This document shows positions 61,815-64,000 of a DNA stretch of 64,000 nt, piece by piece (the first letter of the stretch is position 1; each line of letters begins with the position of its first letter). Origin of the DNA: Gordonia gummivorans (GTDB lineage: Bacteria; Actinomycetota; Actinomycetes; Mycobacteriales; Mycobacteriaceae); assembly GCF_022513585.1 (NCBI RefSeq), contig NZ_JAKWBF010000010.1:85276-149275 (forward strand), written 5' to 3'. A program made the position numbers and the translations under genes. The notes below the pieces were generated by a model that was not told where the DNA came from, did no database searches, and saw nothing but the letters and a program-made list of their open reading frames with translations.

Positions 61815-62354
61815 TCAGTCGGCCGGACCGTAGGAGAGGTGCAGGACGCCGTTGTCGAAAACGTCGTGGTCCACCAGGCGCAGGCCCGTCTTGCTCATGT
61901 CCTCGAACAGTCGCGCGCCGGTGCCGAGCACAACCGGATAGACCAACAGATGCAGCTCGTCGACGAGGCCGTCGGCGAGCATTGCCCGCACGAGTGTCCC
62001 GCTGCCGCTGACGTAGAGGTTCTCGGCACTCTTGAGCTCGCGGATCCGGTCGGCGTCGTAGGTGCCGAGTACCTGCGAGTTCTGCCAGCTGTCGACCTCC
62101 GACGCGGAGGTCACCACGTACTTGGTGCTGTCGTTGAAGAACGGTGCACCCGGGTCTTCGTCGGCCGTCCGCGTCGACCACGCTGGGGCAAACATCTCAA
62201 AGGTGTTACGCCCCAGCAGAATTCCTGTGCACTCCGACATGAACGACGACAAGACCGCGCCCTGCGCCTCCGGAAATCCGTACGGCATGGTGAATCTCGG
62301 GTCTTCGAAGACACCGTCGAGACTGACGAACTCGTGAACGTGGATCTTGCCCAT
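61815..62354 (-). CDS. Dihydrofolate-reductase-like (RibD C-terminal) protein
   Basis: A 179-residue protein of the DHFR/RibD-C fold. Blocks are VHEFVSLDGVFEDP, GILLGRNTFEMF, LYVSGSGTLVRAML and LLVYPVVLGTGARLF, the last two forming the NADPH site. It is not a classical FolA. Reaction unknown. Confidence 0.88.
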   Translation of the reverse strand: MGKIHVHEFVSLDGVFEDPRFTMPYGFPEAQGAVLSSFMSECTGILLGRNTFEMFAPAWSTRTADEDPGAPFFNDSTKYVVTSASEVDSWQNSQVLGTYDADRIRELKSAENLYVSGSGTLVRAMLADGLVDELHLLVYPVVLGTGARLFEDMSKTGLRLVDHDVFDNGVLHLSYGPAD

Positions 62355-62436
62355 GATAATTGGCCTTTCGCTGTATCAAGGATGCGGAGCTACTCGCACA
62401 GTTCGACCCAGCGTGAGGGCAAAACTCATCGGTGAC

Positions 62437-63129
62437 CTAGGCGGCCGCGGCAAGGAGGGGAAGCACCACCAGCAACAGCAGAAGTAAAATGAACGGGATC
62501 ACGAACAGCGCGATCGCCGGGACGACGCCGTTATAGGGCTGCGGAGCCGGTCCGATCGAGCCGGGACTGAACACGAACACCGGCATCCGATACTCGAGCG
62601 GCACCACCTGACCAGGAGCCACGTTGATCGTTGTGTCGACCGGTCCCACCTTGGTCGGGATCAGGTACGGCGCATGGACATGCACGTGGTGCTGCCCGGG
62701 CGGCAGCGGGATGTTGTTGACGCCCCACTCACCGGTCGGATACTCGTGCCCGTCGATCGAGATCTTGGGTTTGATCAGGAAGAAGATCCACATCAGCGGG
62801 AAGAACTTCGCGTCCAGCGACAATCCCTGTCCGCCACCCGGCGCCGACTGGTGCTGGGGAGCCTGGTGTTGCGGTGCTTGGTGCTGCGGCGCTTGGTGTT
62901 GAGGAGCTTGGTGTTGAGGTGGCGGCTGGTGCTGCGCGGGCTGGTAGGCCGGTCGCGCCGGCGGAGCACCGTATCCCTGTGGCACGCCGCCGGGACCCTG
63001 CGGGTAACCCGGTGGCGGCCCGTATCCCGGTGGCGGCCCGTAACCCGGCTGGGGCGGGTGCGGACCCTGCTGGCCTGGCGGCGGATACTGCGGCTGTCCG
63101 AACGGCGGTTGTGGTGCATTCACGATCAT
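62437..63129 (-). CDS. Pro/Gln/His-rich membrane protein of unknown function
   Basis: A 230-residue protein. Residues about 5-65 are Pro/Gly/Tyr-rich (PPGYGPPPGY), followed by five QHQAP pentapeptides encoded by 15-bp tandem repeats near 62852-62931. A beta-rich domain (about 105-190) with GEWGVNNIPLPPGQHHVHVHAPYLIP follows, then a C-terminal transmembrane helix (ALFVIPFILLLLLLVVLPLL). ATG 63129 is preferred; GTG 63123 is adjacent. No function is assigned. Confidence 0.75.
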   Translation of the reverse strand: MIVNAPQPPFGQPQYPPPGQQGPHPPQPGYGPPPGYGPPPGYPQGPGGVPQGYGAPPARPAYQPAQHQPPPQHQAPQHQAPQHQAPQHQAPQHQSAPGGGQGLSLDAKFFPLMWIFFLIKPKISIDGHEYPTGEWGVNNIPLPPGQHHVHVHAPYLIPTKVGPVDTTINVAPGQVVPLEYRMPVFVFSPGSIGPAPQPYNGVVPAIALFVIPFILLLLLLVVLPLLAAAA

Positions 63130-63237
63130 CGACCCCTGATGTTCCCCGAAAGTTGGCTCGTCGAAGCACTGTAACCCGATAGGTGTACCGCGGTCGCCCC
63201 GCACTCATGCGTTTGAACACCCCCCTCGGTGACGACA

Positions 63238-63269
63238 GAACCCCGCCGGGCCGAAGCCAGACGGGGTTC
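63238..63269. terminator. Possible hairpin terminator after the small basic protein gene
   Basis: GAACCCCG (63238-63245) pairs with CGGGGTTC (63262-63269). It lies downstream of the 47-residue gene on the minus strand. No T-run follows, so rho-independent function is uncertain. Confidence 0.4.
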
Positions 63270-63322
63270 ATCATCGCGAAGATCGGGCGATCAGGTCACG
63301 CGAGCGCAGCGACGAGGCAGTG

Positions 63323-63466
63323 TCACTGCCAGACCCAGATCCACCGGCGGCCGCGCGGGTCCCAGCGACGGATGCGACGACGACGACGCGGGTGCGGCTG
63401 CGGGTGCCGGGGCTGCGGACCCTGCGGTTGCTGCGGGTGCTGAGGGTTGTGCGGGGGGTTCGGCAT
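63323..63466 (-). CDS. 47-residue basic Pro/His/Arg-rich protein
   Basis: A short gene. The N-terminal half is Pro/His/Gln-rich (MPNPPHNPQHPQQP); the C-terminal half is strongly basic and aromatic (RRRRRIRRWDPRGRRW then IWVWQ). A clear AAAGGG ribosome site lies before ATG 63466, and a perfect inverted repeat GAACCGGC-AC-GCCGGTTC (63492-63509) lies 26 bases upstream. The function is unknown; nucleic-acid or membrane binding would fit the composition. Confidence 0.55.
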   Translation of the reverse strand: MPNPPHNPQHPQQPQGPQPRHPQPHPRRRRRIRRWDPRGRRWIWVWQ

Positions 63467-64000
63467 TGGACGCCCTTTCATCTCTGGTCTCGAACCGGCA
63501 CGCCGGTTCTCCTGACAGCGATGACTCTGCACACCGAAGCTTGGGAGAACTTCCCGTCTTCCTGGGAGGTTGCTGGTCGTCCGTACCCGCCGGGATGGTC
63601 CCGCCAGCCAGCTGAGGCTCGTCGCACCTCGGGGAGCAGTAGGATTCCTGCAGGTCAGAGCGCTGGCCGCCAAACTCTCTCGGATCAGCGACCCACCCGC
63701 CGACGTCGTCGGCAATCGTGGAGGCGGGAAGAGTGCGGCCTCATCGCAGAAACCGCACTTGTCGCCAGAAACCGCAGGTGTGGCCAGAAACCGCTGGTGC
63801 GCCACGGGTTTCTGACCAGACACGCGGTTTCTCAAACCACGACACGCCGACGACGCGCCTCGGTGGTCGGCGAAGCCGCCGTCGCGGTCAACCCTCACCG
63901 AGGTCCACCTCGAGCGCAGACCTCGGACTCCGAACATCATCGTCGAGCACAGAAAGCGCTCTTTGCCGCCAAGAAACTAGGGGAAGAACACTCGTCCCCT
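63467..64000. other. Gene-free right end of the window
   Basis: No convincing gene. It holds an 8-bp hairpin (63492-63509), about 180 bases with nothing recognised, the inverted composite element (63700-64000) and the start of a family A core cut by the window edge. Confidence 0.6.
63700..64000 (-). repeat. 300-bp composite element, copy 2 (inverted, truncated by window edge)
   Basis: The reverse complement of 36988-37290 with few differences. Three AGAAACCGC motifs at 63748, 63767 and 63786 (exactly 19 apart) are followed by GGTTTCT motifs near 63808 and 63826. Its far end (63979-64000) enters a family A core (CTAGGGGAAGAACA..TCGTCCCCT) and continues past the window. Confidence 0.8.

Overview
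The window is high-GC chromosomal DNA from a mycolic-acid actinobacterium, most likely Gordonia or a close relative in Mycobacteriales. The evidence is a sigK-rskA-ufaA1 locus in the same gene order as Mycobacterium tuberculosis Rv0444c-Rv0449c, a mycothiol-dependent formaldehyde dehydrogenase (mscR), an lldD2-type lactate dehydrogenase, a popR-type clpP pair, GTG starts and probable leaderless genes. The genus is an inference. I found no rRNA, tRNA, transposase, integrase or true CRISPR array.

Layout. 0-5.1 kb: the 3' end of a PIG-L deacetylase gene, an aldehyde dehydrogenase/DUF779 pair, a frameshifted AbiEi/DUF559 gene between two palindromic repeats, and a GAF regulator. 5.3-9.9 kb: DUF2207 and LemA membrane proteins, an AraC regulator and small membrane proteins. 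9.9-15.7 kb: the SigK operon (amine oxidase-like flavoprotein, DUF1365, cyclopropane-fatty-acid-synthase-like methyltransferase, DUF1295, sigK, rskA). 16.3-28.1 kb: a one-strand glycine betaine catabolic cluster (gbcA, gbcB, soxBDAG, purU, dimethylglycine oxidase, IclR regulator), which together would convert betaine to glycine plus C1 units. 28.2-35.5 kb: ATP-dependent DNA ligase, two ClpP subunits with a PopR/ClgR-like regulator, a SulP transporter, and mscR with its metallo-hydrolase. 35.5-44.6 kb: LuxR regulators, a divergent pair of SAP/Rho-N-like proteins, an acyl-CoA synthetase and a formamidase locus. 44.6-51.3 kb: a membrane molybdenum oxidase divergent from an MPT83-like fasciclin lipoprotein, a large molybdopterin oxidoreductase and a flavin monooxygenase. 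51.5-64 kb: lldD2, two tandem DUF6777 surface proteins, a second Baeyer-Villiger-type monooxygenase with a PucR regulator, a large LuxR/STAND regulator and small proteins.

The most interesting signals lie between or across genes. (1) SigK-like promoters (CCATCC, 16-17 nt, CGAAT) sit in front of the SigK operon and in front of the fasciclin gene 36 kb away, with a weaker one facing the molybdenum oxidase, so these loci look like one regulon. (2) A 36-bp tandem repeat (12 codons) occurs at three loci, always on the same strand and in the same reading frame, inside DUF1295, inside SoxA and at the N-terminus of GbcB. (3) Several unrelated palindromic repeat families fill the intergenic gaps: a three-hairpin 'AGGGGAAGAA' element, a 300-bp composite element carrying five motifs at about 19-bp period, an 80-bp element flanking the DUF559 gene, and long hairpins at convergent gene junctions. 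(4) The break in the AbiEi/DUF559 gene falls on a perfect -1 slippery heptamer. All coordinates were read by eye, and no database search was run.
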